From Candidatus Aminicenantota bacterium (GTDB taxonomy: Bacteria; Acidobacteriota; Aminicenantia; Aminicenantales; CALLJL01), in assembly GCA_026416195.1 (NCBI GenBank), contig JAOAFQ010000214.1, forward strand, positions 1 through 44,947: a stretch of 44,947 nt of DNA, in the 5' to 3' direction. Positions within the stretch are counted from its first letter, which is position 1. Each line of letters opens with the position of its first letter. The translations under genes were made by a program, and so were the position numbers. This document shows, one piece after another, positions 25,603-33,794 of this stretch. The notes beneath the pieces were generated by a model. The model was not told the DNA's origin. It ran no database searches and saw nothing but the letters and a program-made list of their open reading frames with translations.

Positions 25603-26928
25603 TCAGATTATTTCAGATTTAATAGCTTTTTGATCTATTAAATCATCGATTTTTCCTTCGAGGATAATGGTTTCCTCTCTTTCCATTCCCGTGGAAATAA
25701 TAACCACTTGGGCTTCAATTGCTTCTTCAAGAAAATGGACATAATCAAGAAAAGCTGGAGGTAATTGAGAATAATCCCGCAGGCCATGAAGATTGGTTTT
25801 CCAGCCTTTGAGGATTCGATATTCAGGTTCAACCTTTTCTAAGATCCAAGGTTCAGGGGGAAAATCCTTAATAAGTTCCCCTCGATAGCGATAACTAACA
25901 CAGACTTTGATCTCATCAAAGACATCGAGCACATCAGGTTTGGTTAAAGCAATCCGATCTATGCCATTGACTCGACAAGCATACGCCACGGCCACCGCAT
26001 CAAACCAGCCACAGCGTCGGGGACGACCGGTTGTGGCCCCAAATTCATCCCCTCTTTCTTGAAAAAGACGGCCAATATTTCCGCCGATTTCAGTCGGCAT
26101 TGGACCTCCCCCCACTCTGGTTATGTAAGCTTTGGCCACACCCAGGACAGCGTTGATTTTAGTCGGTCCTACGCCTGTCCCTGTACAGGCTCCTCCCGCA
26201 CTTGAATTGGAAGAAGTAACGTAGGGATAGGTTCCATGGTCAATATCTAAGAGAGTACCTTGAGCTCCTTCAAAAAGAATTCTTTTTTTTTCTTTAATCA
26301 ATTTGGCCAAAAGAGTTGAAACATCTTGGATATAGGGGGCAATTTGTTCAGCATAGCCAGCATATTCTCTAAAAATCTCCTCAGCTTTCAATTCTGAATA
26401 AGAAGCTAGCTTAAGCCACTCATTTTTCCAAGCAACATTTTCTTCAATTTTTTCGCGAAGCACTTTCAGGTCTAGTAGATCTCCAACCCTAATCCCTATT
26501 CGAGCGGCTTTATCCTCGTAGGCTGGACCTATTCCCCGACAGGTGGTGCCAATTTTCTTTTCACCTCGCTTTTCTTCAGTCCATCTTTCGAGAAGTTCAT
26601 GATAAGGCATGATTAAGTGGGCTTGACGGCTGAGGACAATATTATTATCAATTTTAAGTCCGAGCGAGCGGAGGCAGCTTATTTCTTCAAGAAAAGCCTT
26701 TGGATTGAGAGCTATTCCGTTCCCCAAAACACAGAGCTTGTTTGCATGTAAGATCCCTGAGGGAATAAGGTGGAGAACAAGTTTTTTTCCTTTAAAATAG
26801 ACAGTATGGCCAGCATTATGCCCTCCTTGATAACGAACAATAACATCAAAGGAAGGAGTCAAAAAATCAACTATTTTCCCTTTGCCTTCATCGCCCCATT
26901 GCGTTCCAAGGACAATAACATTGGCCAT
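25603..26928 (-). CDS. purA: Adenylosuccinate synthetase
   Basis: Converts IMP, aspartate and GTP to adenylosuccinate, the first step from IMP to AMP. The 441-residue protein opens with LGTQWGDEGKGKIVD (GTP P-loop, catalytic Asp) and has GGHNAGHTVYF (catalytic His), TCRGIGPAYEDKAARIGIR, FEGAQGTLLDIDHGTYPYVTSS and GATTGRPRRCGWFD. Length and motifs are normal. It is monocistronic by appearance and far from the purL-purN cluster at the window start. Confidence 0.96.
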   Translation of the reverse strand: MANVIVLGTQWGDEGKGKIVDFLTPSFDVIVRYQGGHNAGHTVYFKGKKLVLHLIPSGILHANKLCVLGNGIALNPKAFLEEISCLRSLGLKIDNNIVLSRQAHLIMPYHELLERWTEEKRGEKKIGTTCRGIGPAYEDKAARIGIRVGDLLDLKVLREKIEENVAWKNEWLKLASYSELKAEEIFREYAGYAEQIAPYIQDVSTLLAKLIKEKKRILFEGAQGTLLDIDHGTYPYVTSSNSSAGGACTGTGVGPTKINAVLGVAKAYITRVGGGPMPTEIGGNIGRLFQERGDEFGATTGRPRRCGWFDAVAVAYACRVNGIDRIALTKPDVLDVFDEIKVCVSYRYRGELIKDFPPEPWILEKVEPEYRILKGWKTNLHGLRDYSQLPPAFLDYVHFLEEAIEAQVVIISTGMEREETIILEGKIDDLIDQKAIKSEII

Positions 26929-26981
26929 AACTCGCCTCTCCTCTTATTTTTCAGGAAAAAAACAGAGAAACAGATGCTTTA

Positions 26982-27011
26982 ATTTTATCAAAACTTAAAA
27001 AGAAAAGACAA
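26982..27011 (-). promoter_or_regulatory. Putative purA promoter in a 280-base gap
   Basis: TTGTCT (27011-27006), an 18-base spacer and TAAAAT (26987-26982) on the minus strand, about 54 bases before the purA ATG, with AGGAG in the leader. The rest of the gap (26929-27208) is AT-rich. I see no gene, RNA or clear terminator in it. Confidence 0.45.
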
Positions 27012-27208
27012 GCTTTCATTACCTTATCTTTTCGGCCTAAAGTTTAATCAATGAATTATTCTTTGGTCGATTATCACCATCACTTCTTCTTAAAATAATT
27101 TGAGAGACTCAACCATCTCTTTTTTTATCTGTTTATTTAAAAATAAAATTTTATTAATCCGCCTCAATTTAGAATCAATTATTTATGGATAAAATCTTCA
27201 GAGATATT

Positions 27209-28420
27209 TTAACTAGAATTAAGTAAAGAGAAATTAAAGTCTTCTTCGAGGATAGCTTCTTTCCAGGCAGTCACATCTTTTCTAAGAGTAACGGCTCTTA
27301 CAATTTCATTAATGCCCTTTTTAGTTCCCATCCAGATAGCTCCAACAAGTCGACCTTTTTGTAAAATTATTTTTTTATATAAACCTCTTTCCTCATCAAT
27401 CTTTGCTAATTCTTCATAATCTTCCCCTTCTGCTTGAATTAAACCAACTGAGGTAAGCGAAATACCCATTACTTTAAGAGAATTAGAAGGAACTGTTCCC
27501 TCATAAGGCTTAATTTGACCAAGTAGATTATAGGCAGCAGATCGAGCTTGATCAAAAGCAGCAGGAATAATTCCATAAAGCCGACCTCGATGCTCCACTA
27601 AATCACCAGCGGCAAAAATAGAGGGGTGACTTGTTTTTAAATAGTCATCGACTAATACTCCCTTGTTAATTTTTAGGCCAGCCATCTGAGCTAGCTCGAG
27701 ATTTGGCTTAATCCCAGCGGCTATCAAAACCATTTGCGCCTCAATTGTCTGTCCACTTTTAAGCCTTACCCCTTTAACCTGACCTTGGCCCAAAATTTCT
27801 TCAGTGACTTGACCAAGGAGAACTTTAATTCCCATGGCCTCTATCTGCCGCTGCAAAAGGTTGGCCCCGACCGGGTCAAGTTGCCTCGGAAGTAACCTGT
27901 CAAAAAATTCAATTACTGTAACTTCAACCTCTCTCATTTTGAGGGCCCGAGCAATTTCTAAGCCTAAAAGGCCACCACCAATAACCACAACATGTTGGCA
28001 ATTAGTCAAATAATCAAGAATCTGGATAGCATCATCAAGGGTCCGTAAAGTAAAAACCCCGCTTAATTCAATTCCTTTTAAAGGTGGCCGGGAAGCTCTG
28101 GCCCCAACAGCTAGCAAAAGATAATCAAATTTTTCTTTTTTCCCACCTGACAGTTCAATTTCTTTTTTTTCTGGATCAATCGCTATAACTGGAGTTGATA
28201 ATTTGATCTCAATTCGTTGACGAATATTCCAATCTTCAGGAAAAGCAAACATTTTATCTTGAGGTCTTTGTCCGGCTAGATATTCAATCAGATTAGGGCG
28301 GGGATAATATGGATATTTCTCATCACTCAAAATACCAATTTCAACCTGCGGCTCAAGTTCTCGCAAAGTTTTGGCCGCCATCGTTCCCGCTACCCCATTG
28401 CCAATAATAAGGACTCTCAT
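27209..28420 (-). CDS. FAD/NAD(P)-dependent rubredoxin reductase-like oxidoreductase
   Basis: Pyridine-nucleotide:disulfide-oxidoreductase-fold flavoprotein, 403 residues. FAD binding: IIGNGVAGTMAAKTL at the N-terminus and FAAGDLVE near residue 270. NAD(P) binding: VVVIGGGLLGLEIARAL. The C-terminal domain is of the short rubredoxin-reductase/nitrite-reductase-like type. It starts nine bases after a rubredoxin gene, so the natural reading is NAD(P)H:rubredoxin oxidoreductase feeding electrons to rubredoxin and on to the ferritin-like protein encoded first in this operon. That chain is known from anaerobes such as Clostridium and Pyrococcus. The substrate assignment is inference from context. 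Confidence 0.88.
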   Translation of the reverse strand: MRVLIIGNGVAGTMAAKTLRELEPQVEIGILSDEKYPYYPRPNLIEYLAGQRPQDKMFAFPEDWNIRQRIEIKLSTPVIAIDPEKKEIELSGGKKEKFDYLLLAVGARASRPPLKGIELSGVFTLRTLDDAIQILDYLTNCQHVVVIGGGLLGLEIARALKMREVEVTVIEFFDRLLPRQLDPVGANLLQRQIEAMGIKVLLGQVTEEILGQGQVKGVRLKSGQTIEAQMVLIAAGIKPNLELAQMAGLKINKGVLVDDYLKTSHPSIFAAGDLVEHRGRLYGIIPAAFDQARSAAYNLLGQIKPYEGTVPSNSLKVMGISLTSVGLIQAEGEDYEELAKIDEERGLYKKIILQKGRLVGAIWMGTKKGINEIVRAVTLRKDVTAWKEAILEEDFNFSLLNSS

Positions 28421-28429
28421 GGGGTTCCT

Positions 28430-28600
28430 TTAATTTTCAATTTTTTGGAAAAAGTCTTTACTCACGCCGCACTGAGGACAAACCCAATCATCGGGCAAAG
28501 ACTCAAAGGGCGTTCCAGGGCTAATACCGCCCTCAGGATCGCCTTTTTCTGGGTCATAGATGTAACCACAGGCCGTACATTCCCATTTTTCCATCGTCAT
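28430..28600 (-). CDS. Rubredoxin
   Basis: 56-residue rubredoxin, read directly from the minus strand. It has the two iron-binding knuckles [12 protein letters not shown] and [13 protein letters not shown], the conserved [20 protein letters not shown] between them, and normal length. The start is set by AGGAGGAGG six bases before the ATG at 28600; a second in-frame ATG two codons later would also work. It lies between a ferritin-like gene and the rubredoxin reductase-like gene, and would carry single electrons from the latter to peroxide- or oxygen-reducing partners. Confidence 0.97.
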   Translation of the reverse strand: MTMEKWECTACGYIYDPEKGDPEGGISPGTPFESLPDDWVCPQCGVSKDFFQKIEN

Positions 28601-28635
28601 GACTTTCCTCCTCCTAATAAAATTTAAATTAATTA

Positions 28636-29082
28636 TTAATCTTCAGGAAAAAAAAGACGTTCAGATTCGAGCTCAAGGCGGAGCTTATGAGACTTTTCCT
28701 GTTCTTCAAGATAAAGGAAAAGTTTTTTGACCTTAATTAAAGATGTTGCCCTAGCTAATTGAGAATAAAAAGCCGCCGCCTGTTTTTCTTTTTGAGCTGC
28801 CTTGATGAATAAATCTTGAAGAGGTATATCTGAAAAGAAAGGTTCAGCCACGAAATTATCGGTTAAAGCTAGATCAACTGACTTTCCAGGGTCGGCTTCA
28901 ATCTCAGTTAAAACAATTTCTTCAAGTTTTTGCCTGTGATGTTCTTCTTCTTGAGCTAAGTCAATTAACATTGCTCTTACAGCTTTATCGCTGACAACCT
29001 CAGCAAATTGATTGTAAAAAGAAACGGCCTCTATTTCTCTAGCAATGGCTATTTCTAAAGCTTTCTTCAAGTTAATGACCAT
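28636..29082 (-). CDS. Ferritin-like (rubrerythrin-type) diiron protein, paralogue 3
   Basis: 148-residue four-helix protein, the first gene of the operon with rubredoxin and rubredoxin reductase. Candidate ligands are E16, the AQEEEHH block (E46-x2-H49), a Glu in [11 protein letters not shown] and ExxH in LEEQEKSH. Both helix pairs therefore carry the diiron pattern. Unlike classical rubrerythrin it has no fused rubredoxin domain, but a separate rubredoxin follows 35 bases later, which together could act as a split rubrerythrin reducing peroxide. It is more divergent than the paralogues at 7824 and 17545. A consensus promoter lies about 110 bases upstream. Confidence 0.82.
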   Translation of the reverse strand: MVINLKKALEIAIAREIEAVSFYNQFAEVVSDKAVRAMLIDLAQEEEHHRQKLEEIVLTEIEADPGKSVDLALTDNFVAEPFFSDIPLQDLFIKAAQKEKQAAAFYSQLARATSLIKVKKLFLYLEEQEKSHKLRLELESERLFFPED

Positions 29083-29192
29083 TTATTTAACTCTCGTCAA
29101 ACTAAAAGCCTTTACCATCATAAAAAAATAATATAAATTTTATTCCATCTTGCGAGATTTTTCTTAGACTCATTATTTTAAATTACGTTTCT

Positions 29193-29220
29193 ATTATAAT
29201 CATCGACTCGTTATTGTCAA
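29193..29220 (-). promoter_or_regulatory. Consensus sigma-70 promoter of the ferritin-rubredoxin-reductase operon
   Basis: TTGACA (29220-29215), a 16-base spacer and TATAAT (29198-29193) on the minus strand: both hexamers are perfect. The leader would be about 100 bases, AT-rich, with no riboswitch I recognise. The surrounding gap 29083-29289 holds no gene I can see. Confidence 0.75.
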
Positions 29221-29289
29221 TCAAAATTGCTCTGGTTATGTTTCTAACAATATAATTAATTTTTTATTTTCTTTTCTCTAGACCACAGA

Positions 29290-30117
29290 TCAAACCAGAG
29301 CTGGTTGACATTGAGGACAGAAAAAAGCACTTCGGCCTCCAATTTTCTTCCTTAGGATTAGACCATGACAGCGAAAACACCGCTCGCCTTCCCGACCATA
29401 AACTCGGAGGTGATTCTGAAAATCGCCGGCTTCGCGGCGACCATCACGATAGTCGCGCACTGAAGTTCCTCGGTATTCAATCGCTCGGTTTAAGATTTTG
29501 ATCATCGCCCAATAGAGACGGATTAACTCCTGGTTAGAAAGAGAATTAGATAACCTTTCTGGATTTATTTTAGCCTGATGTAAAATCTCATCGGTATAAA
29601 TATTTCCCAATCCTGCAATAAAATTTTGGCGGAGCAAAAGGGATTTAATCTTTCCCTTAAATTTTCGGAACAAATTCACAAAATCGCTAGCCGAAAGAGT
29701 TAAGGGCTCGGGACCAAGCTCATTGAGGGGTGGGGTTTGACTTTCCTCAAAGGTCTTAAAAATTTTGATATAACCAAATTTTCTGGGATCTCGAAAACGT
29801 AATTCCCATTGTCCTTCATCAAGTCTAAGAATTAGCCGAGTGTGTTTATCCACAGGTTCTTTAACTGAGACTAGGAACAGCTGTCCAGTCATTTTTAAAT
29901 GGATGAGCATGGTTTCCTGATCATCAATATCTAAGAGAATCATTTTCCCGCGACGTCGGATATCGATGAGGCGAGCTCCGAGCCAATGGTCAAGAGCCGA
30001 GGCTTGTGTCTCTCTTAAAAGAGGGGGCCAAAGTAATTTAATTCCCGTAATGACTCGGCCTTTAATTTCTGGCTTCAGGGATCGGCAAATGGTTTCGGCT
30101 TCAGGTAATTCAGGCAT
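29290..30117 (-). CDS. mutM: Formamidopyrimidine-DNA glycosylase
   Basis: Excises 8-oxoguanine and formamidopyrimidines and cleaves the abasic site. The start must be the ATG at 30117: it gives MPELPEAETI, and the Pro after Met is the catalytic nucleophile. A longer frame from 30135 would bury it. Other motifs are the Lys-bearing GRRGKM-type loop (RRRGKMILLDI), AGLGNIYTDEILH (helix-two-turn-helix) and a C-terminal zinc finger (CFRCHG and CPQC). It is 275 residues, the usual length. A TATAAT six bases before the ATG suggests a leaderless transcript. With nth it makes a base-excision pair for oxidative damage. Confidence 0.96.
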   Translation of the reverse strand: MPELPEAETICRSLKPEIKGRVITGIKLLWPPLLRETQASALDHWLGARLIDIRRRGKMILLDIDDQETMLIHLKMTGQLFLVSVKEPVDKHTRLILRLDEGQWELRFRDPRKFGYIKIFKTFEESQTPPLNELGPEPLTLSASDFVNLFRKFKGKIKSLLLRQNFIAGLGNIYTDEILHQAKINPERLSNSLSNQELIRLYWAMIKILNRAIEYRGTSVRDYRDGRREAGDFQNHLRVYGREGERCFRCHGLILRKKIGGRSAFFCPQCQPALV

Positions 30118-30123
30118 AAGAAT

Positions 30124-30129
30124 ATTATA
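30124..30129 (-). promoter_or_regulatory. Putative -10 box of a leaderless mutM transcript
   Basis: A perfect TATAAT on the minus strand ends six bases before the mutM ATG at 30117, so the +1 would coincide with the start codon. The -35 is weak and no Shine-Dalgarno is present. Confidence 0.45.
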
Positions 30130-30140
30130 ACCCATTGGTC

Positions 30141-30169
30141 TTGATTTAAAATTAAATTTTGTTTATCAT
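30141..30169 (+). promoter_or_regulatory. Putative promoter of the small membrane-protein/gatB/ftsEX operon
   Basis: TTGATT (30141-30146), a 17-base spacer and TATCAT (30164-30169). The expected +1 (about 30176) is only three bases before the ATG at 30179, another near-leaderless arrangement, divergent from mutM. Confidence 0.4.
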
Positions 30170-30178
30170 TCTCCTTCT

Positions 30179-30547
30179 ATGAAAATAAAGGCTTGGTTTT
30201 GCTTTATCGCGGGATGGTTTATTCCTGGACTGGGACACTTGATTCAAAAGAAATTTTGGCGTGGCCTTATTTTTTTCGTTTGCATTGGGGGTATGGCCAG
30301 TCTTGGTTTGGCTATGGGGGGAAAAATTTATTCATTTCGGTTTGACAATCCTCTCATGGTTCTAACCGTTTTTGCTGATCTTGGAAACAGTTTTCTCTTT
30401 ATTCTTGCTCGACTCTTTCCTATCGGTCGTGGCGTCCTTGAAAGCCCTACCTTTGAATTTGGGACAGCCTATATAGCCGGGGCTGGTCTTCTTAATTATC
30501 TTGTCGCCTTAGATGCTTTCGATCTTGCTCAAGGGAAGAAATCATGA
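30179..30547 (+). CDS. Small multi-pass membrane protein (possibly DUF6677-like)
   Basis: 122 residues with three to four hydrophobic segments (about 5-17, 28-47, 58-80, 94-112). The N-terminal pattern AGWFIPGLGHLIQKKFWRGLIFF resembles small inner-membrane proteins of the TM2/DUF6677 kind found in Acidobacteria and relatives. I am not certain of the family, and no function is known to me. The stop codon overlaps the ATG of the next small membrane gene (ATGA), so the two are coupled. Confidence 0.7.
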   Translation: MKIKAWFCFIAGWFIPGLGHLIQKKFWRGLIFFVCIGGMASLGLAMGGKIYSFRFDNPLMVLTVFADLGNSFLFILARLFPIGRGVLESPTFEFGTAYIAGAGLLNYLVALDAFDLAQGKKS

Positions 30548-30723
30548 AATTTGAAAGTCACCTTCTTTCGATGATTGTTTATGCCTTCCTGGTTTCAATT
30601 GTTCTCGGTCTCCTCAGGCGGAACGACCTTAAGAGTCGCCTTCGCTACATGATTTCTTTATTCTTGATTATGGTTGGGGGGGCGATTCTTTTTGGCTGGT
30701 TTATGTTTCTTTTCGCTCGATAA
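30544..30723 (+). CDS. Small two-helix membrane protein, unknown function
   Basis: 59-residue protein, read directly from the sequence. The ATG at 30544 overlaps the preceding stop by four bases and the frame ends with TAA at 30723. It has two hydrophobic helices (about residues 7-24 and 36-57) joined by a basic loop (RRNDLKSRLR), which predicts a cytoplasmic loop with both termini outside. It has no motif I recognise. Its tight coupling to the 122-residue membrane protein suggests a two-part membrane unit. gatB follows 46 bases later. Confidence 0.75.
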   Translation: MKFESHLLSMIVYAFLVSIVLGLLRRNDLKSRLRYMISLFLIMVGGAILFGWFMFLFAR

Positions 30724-30769
30724 CGGAAAGACTGACTTTATTCCTTCCTCTATGCTATAATCGCTAAAA

Positions 30770-32236
30770 ATGACGCTTAACGATTTCGAAGTTGTTATTG
30801 GATTAGAAATTCATGCTCAACTATTAACCAAAAGTAAGCTTTTTTGTAGTTGTAGCACTGCCTATGGCCAACCCCCTAATACTCAAACCTGCCCAGTTTG
30901 TCTCGGTCTACCAGGAGCTTTGCCAGTCGTTAATCGGGAAGCTGTCTTCATGGCAATCAAATTTGCCTTAGCCGTTGGAGCTCAAATAAATCATTTCTCT
31001 GAATTTAGTCGCAAGCATTACTTTTATCCCGATCTTCCTAAAGGATATCAGATTACCCAATACGAACACCCAATTGCTACTGGCGGTTCAATTATTCTTA
31101 TAACTCCTGAAGGTAAAAAGTCTATTGGTCTTGAAAGGATAAACTTGGAAGAAGATGCTGGCAAGTCTATCCATGATGGCCTGCCTGACTCATCCTATCG
31201 AACTAGTCTTGATTTCAATCGCTGCGGCGTTCCTCTAATTGAAATTGTCGGGCGACCAGAAATTCACTCACCCGAGGAAGCGGTAGAGTTTTTACAGGCC
31301 TTGCGAACGCTTCTTCTCTATTTAGAAATCTGCGATGGCAATATGGAAGAAGGAAGTTTGCGCTGTGATGCCAACATTTCGGTGAGGCCAAAAGGGAGTA
31401 TGAAGCTTGGCGTAAAAACAGAAATTAAGAACCTAAATTCCTTTCGTTTTTTGCATAAGGCGCTCGAATACGAAGCTAAACGTCAGGCCGAGCTCCTAGC
31501 TTCAGGGCAAACTATCCATCAAGAAACGCGGCTCTATGATCCTGACGAAAATAAGACTTTTCCTATGCGGAGTAAAGAAGAGGCTCATGATTATCGTTAC
31601 TTCCCTGAACCTGATCTCCCACCCCTAATTCTTAAGCCCGAGATGATAGAGGAAGCTCACCGAAGCTTGCCTGAATTGCCACACGAAAAAATTGAAAGAT
31701 TCATGACTGAGTTCGAACTCCCCCTTTATGACGCTAAAATTTTAACTTCCTCTCCTGGTCTCGCTGATTATTTTGAACAAACGGCTCGTCTTTGCGGTTT
31801 TCCAAAAAGTGCGAGTAATTGGATAATGAGAGAGGTGCTTCGCTATCTCAAAGAAAAGAATCAAAGCCTTGAAATGTTCCCCATTCCTCCATCTTTGCTG
31901 GCTGAACTTATTAGTTTAGTTGAAAATAAAAAAGTAACAATGGCCACAGCTAAAGACGTCATTTTCCCAGAAATGATTTCCCAGCCTCGCTCCCCCCAAG
32001 AAATCATTAAAGAAAAAGGCTTACATCGAATTAGCGATGAAGAAAAGATAAAGGCGATAATTACCCAAGTAATTGAAAAAAATCCAGGTCCAGTCAATCA
32101 ATATAAGCAAGGAAAAAGTCAGGTTTTCGGCTTTTTAATGGGCCAAGTAATGAAAGAAACCCGTGGTCTGGCTGATCCCCAGCTCGTTCAAGCCTGGCTA
32201 AAAGCTAAGCTGGACGAATTAGCCAGTCAATCATGA
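30770..32236 (+). CDS. gatB: Aspartyl/glutamyl-tRNA(Asn/Gln) amidotransferase subunit B
   Basis: Subunit of GatCAB that amidates Glu-tRNA-Gln or Asp-tRNA-Asn. The 488-residue protein has VIGLEIHAQLLTKSKLFC, the zinc knuckles CSCS and CPVCLGLPGALP, HYFYPDLPKGYQITQ, INLEEDAGKSIHD and MEEGSLRCDANIS. It ends in the YqeY-like tRNA-binding tail (GFLMGQVMKETRGLADPQLV). gatA and gatC are not in the window. Its stop overlaps the ftsE start by four bases (ATGA), an unusual partnership that implies translational coupling of a tRNA-charging subunit to cell-division genes. Confidence 0.96.
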   Translation: MTLNDFEVVIGLEIHAQLLTKSKLFCSCSTAYGQPPNTQTCPVCLGLPGALPVVNREAVFMAIKFALAVGAQINHFSEFSRKHYFYPDLPKGYQITQYEHPIATGGSIILITPEGKKSIGLERINLEEDAGKSIHDGLPDSSYRTSLDFNRCGVPLIEIVGRPEIHSPEEAVEFLQALRTLLLYLEICDGNMEEGSLRCDANISVRPKGSMKLGVKTEIKNLNSFRFLHKALEYEAKRQAELLASGQTIHQETRLYDPDENKTFPMRSKEEAHDYRYFPEPDLPPLILKPEMIEEAHRSLPELPHEKIERFMTEFELPLYDAKILTSSPGLADYFEQTARLCGFPKSASNWIMREVLRYLKEKNQSLEMFPIPPSLLAELISLVENKKVTMATAKDVIFPEMISQPRSPQEIIKEKGLHRISDEEKIKAIITQVIEKNPGPVNQYKQGKSQVFGFLMGQVMKETRGLADPQLVQAWLKAKLDELASQS

Positions 32237-32913
32237 TTGAGCTTTACCACATCTGGAAGCAGTATCAAAAACCTGATTGGGCCCTAGCTGATATTTCTTT
32301 AACTATTCGCCGAGGCGAATTTTGTTTTATCACTGGCCCCAGCGGTTCGGGTAAAACAACTCTTCTCAAAATCATTTTTCGGGAAATTCTGCCAACTGAA
32401 GGTCAGATAATTATCGACGGAGTTAATGTTCTCAAAATCCCCAACCATTTAATTTACCGTCTTCGTCGTCAGATGGGGATTGTTTTTCAAGATTTTCGAC
32501 TCCTTCATCAAAGGCGGGTTTTTGATAATGTTGCTATATCGCTGCGCATTTTGGGTTTGCCCCTTAAAGAAATTAGAAGGCGGGTGTTTAATGCTCTTCG
32601 CTTGGTAAATCTCCATCATAAAATGTGGGATTTTCCTAATCAGCTTTCCTATGGGGAACAGCAGCGCGTCGCCATTGCTCGAGCCATTGTCAATGAACCG
32701 AAGATCATCTTGGCTGATGAACCAACCGGCAATCTTGATCCTGAATTGGCTTTTGAAATCATGAGCCTCTTCAAAGAAATTAATAATCGAGGGACCACAG
32801 TGATCATTTGCACCCACGATAAAGAATTAATTCGCCATTTTGGAGAGAAAGTCTTTTTTCTTCATAAAGGAAAATTAATTCGAAAGGAAATTTTCCCATC
32901 ATCGAAAAAATAA
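32233..32913 (+). CDS. ftsE: Cell-division ABC-type ATPase FtsE
   Basis: ATPase of the FtsEX complex that activates septal peptidoglycan hydrolases. The 226-residue protein has Walker A GPSGSGKTTLLK, the Q-loop in VFQDFRLL, the signature LSYGEQQRVAIARA, Walker B ILADEPTGNLDPE and an H-loop in ICTHDKEL. It overlaps gatB by four bases at the start and ftsX at the end. The last bases (AAAAAATAAG, 32905-32914) contain its TAA stop interlocked with a candidate AUA start for ftsX. Confidence 0.95.
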   Translation: MIELYHIWKQYQKPDWALADISLTIRRGEFCFITGPSGSGKTTLLKIIFREILPTEGQIIIDGVNVLKIPNHLIYRLRRQMGIVFQDFRLLHQRRVFDNVAISLRILGLPLKEIRRRVFNALRLVNLHHKMWDFPNQLSYGEQQRVAIARAIVNEPKIILADEPTGNLDPELAFEIMSLFKEINNRGTTVIICTHDKELIRHFGEKVFFLHKGKLIRKEIFPSSKK

Positions 32914-33794
32914 GATATTTAGCTGCAGAAACACTTAATAGCCTGTGGCGAAATCGAGGAAGACATTTCTTTTCTCTCTTTATCATCGGTTTTGCTTTTC
33001 TTGTAATTGGGATTTTCATCTCCCTTTCTAACAATTTGAATAATTTGGCTACAGAGTTAGCTCGACAGTTAGCCATTGTTGTTTTTATCGACAAAAATAT
33101 CTCTGCCCAAGAAAAAGAGGCCCTCGAACAACAAATAAAACTTTCCCCGCTGGTCGCCAAAATTGATTTTGTAACCTCAGAACAAGCTTTAAGTCGTTTC
33201 GAACAAAGATTTCCTGAACTACGATCAATTCTATTGGAATTAGGCCTTAATCCCTTTCCGCCTTCCTTCGAAATAACTATTCAACCTCGTTTTGTCCGTT
33301 CGCCTCTTGTTGTTTCTTTTATTGAAAGATTAAAAAAGGAAAAAGGTGTTCAAGATATTCAATTTAATCGAGATTGGGTCGAACGAATTGAATCCTTTGA
33401 TCGCCTGATTAAAGCCATCGGCTTTTTATTAGGAAGCATTTTCCTTTTAGCTTCCCTTTTCATTATTTCCAATGTCATCCGTCTTAGTGTCATCGATCGG
33501 CAAGAGGAGATAAATATTCTTCGGTTGGTTGGGGCGACAAATAACTTTATTCGTTTCCCCTTCGTTTTTGAAGGAATTATTCTGGGGGTTTTAGGAAGTC
33601 TTCTGGCCATTGGCTTTCTCGGTTTAGTCATTAGAATTTTTCCTCTTTATGTTGGTCAATCGCTAGGCGCCTTTAGACAATTATTTGAGCTTCGCTTTTT
33701 GAGCTTTAGTCAAATTGCCGCCTTAATGACAATTGGGGGTACAATTGGATTGATCGGTAGTTTAAGCTCCCTTTCCCGTTTTCTTAAGATTTAA
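32898..33794 (+). CDS. ftsX: Cell-division membrane protein FtsX, non-canonical start codon
   Basis: Membrane partner of FtsE. The frame continues upstream of the first TTG (33036) with unmistakable FtsX sequence: IRYLAAETLNSLWRNRGRHF, then the first transmembrane segment (LFIIGFAFLVIGIFISL). Starting at 33036 would delete that helix. No in-frame ATG, GTG or TTG exists between the stop at 32865 and 33036. The candidate starts are AUC at 32898 (AAAGGAAA ends about seven bases upstream) or AUA at 32910, which interlocks with the ftsE stop exactly as ATGA overlaps do. I give 32898 (298 residues); 32910 gives 294. The remaining domains are the periplasmic loop and three C-terminal helices (about 175-200, 221-250, 268-292). 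It overlaps the convergent nfi by 11 bases. Confidence 0.85.
   Translation: MIEKIRYLAAETLNSLWRNRGRHFFSLFIIGFAFLVIGIFISLSNNLNNLATELARQLAIVVFIDKNISAQEKEALEQQIKLSPLVAKIDFVTSEQALSRFEQRFPELRSILLELGLNPFPPSFEITIQPRFVRSPLVVSFIERLKKEKGVQDIQFNRDWVERIESFDRLIKAIGFLLGSIFLLASLFIISNVIRLSVIDRQEEINILRLVGATNNFIRFPFVFEGIILGVLGSLLAIGFLGLVIRIFPLYVGQSLGAFRQLFELRFLSFSQIAALMTIGGTIGLIGSLSSLSRFLKI

Noticed and set aside
26929-27208. Possible RNA gene or riboswitch in the 280-base gap upstream of purA.
   Set aside because: The sequence is AT-rich with only short A/T inverted repeats and a promoter-like pair; I see no tRNA, purine-riboswitch or other known RNA core.
33036-33794. ftsX starting at TTG 33036.
   Set aside because: It would remove the conserved N-terminal segment and first transmembrane helix that are clearly encoded in frame upstream; a non-standard start is more likely.
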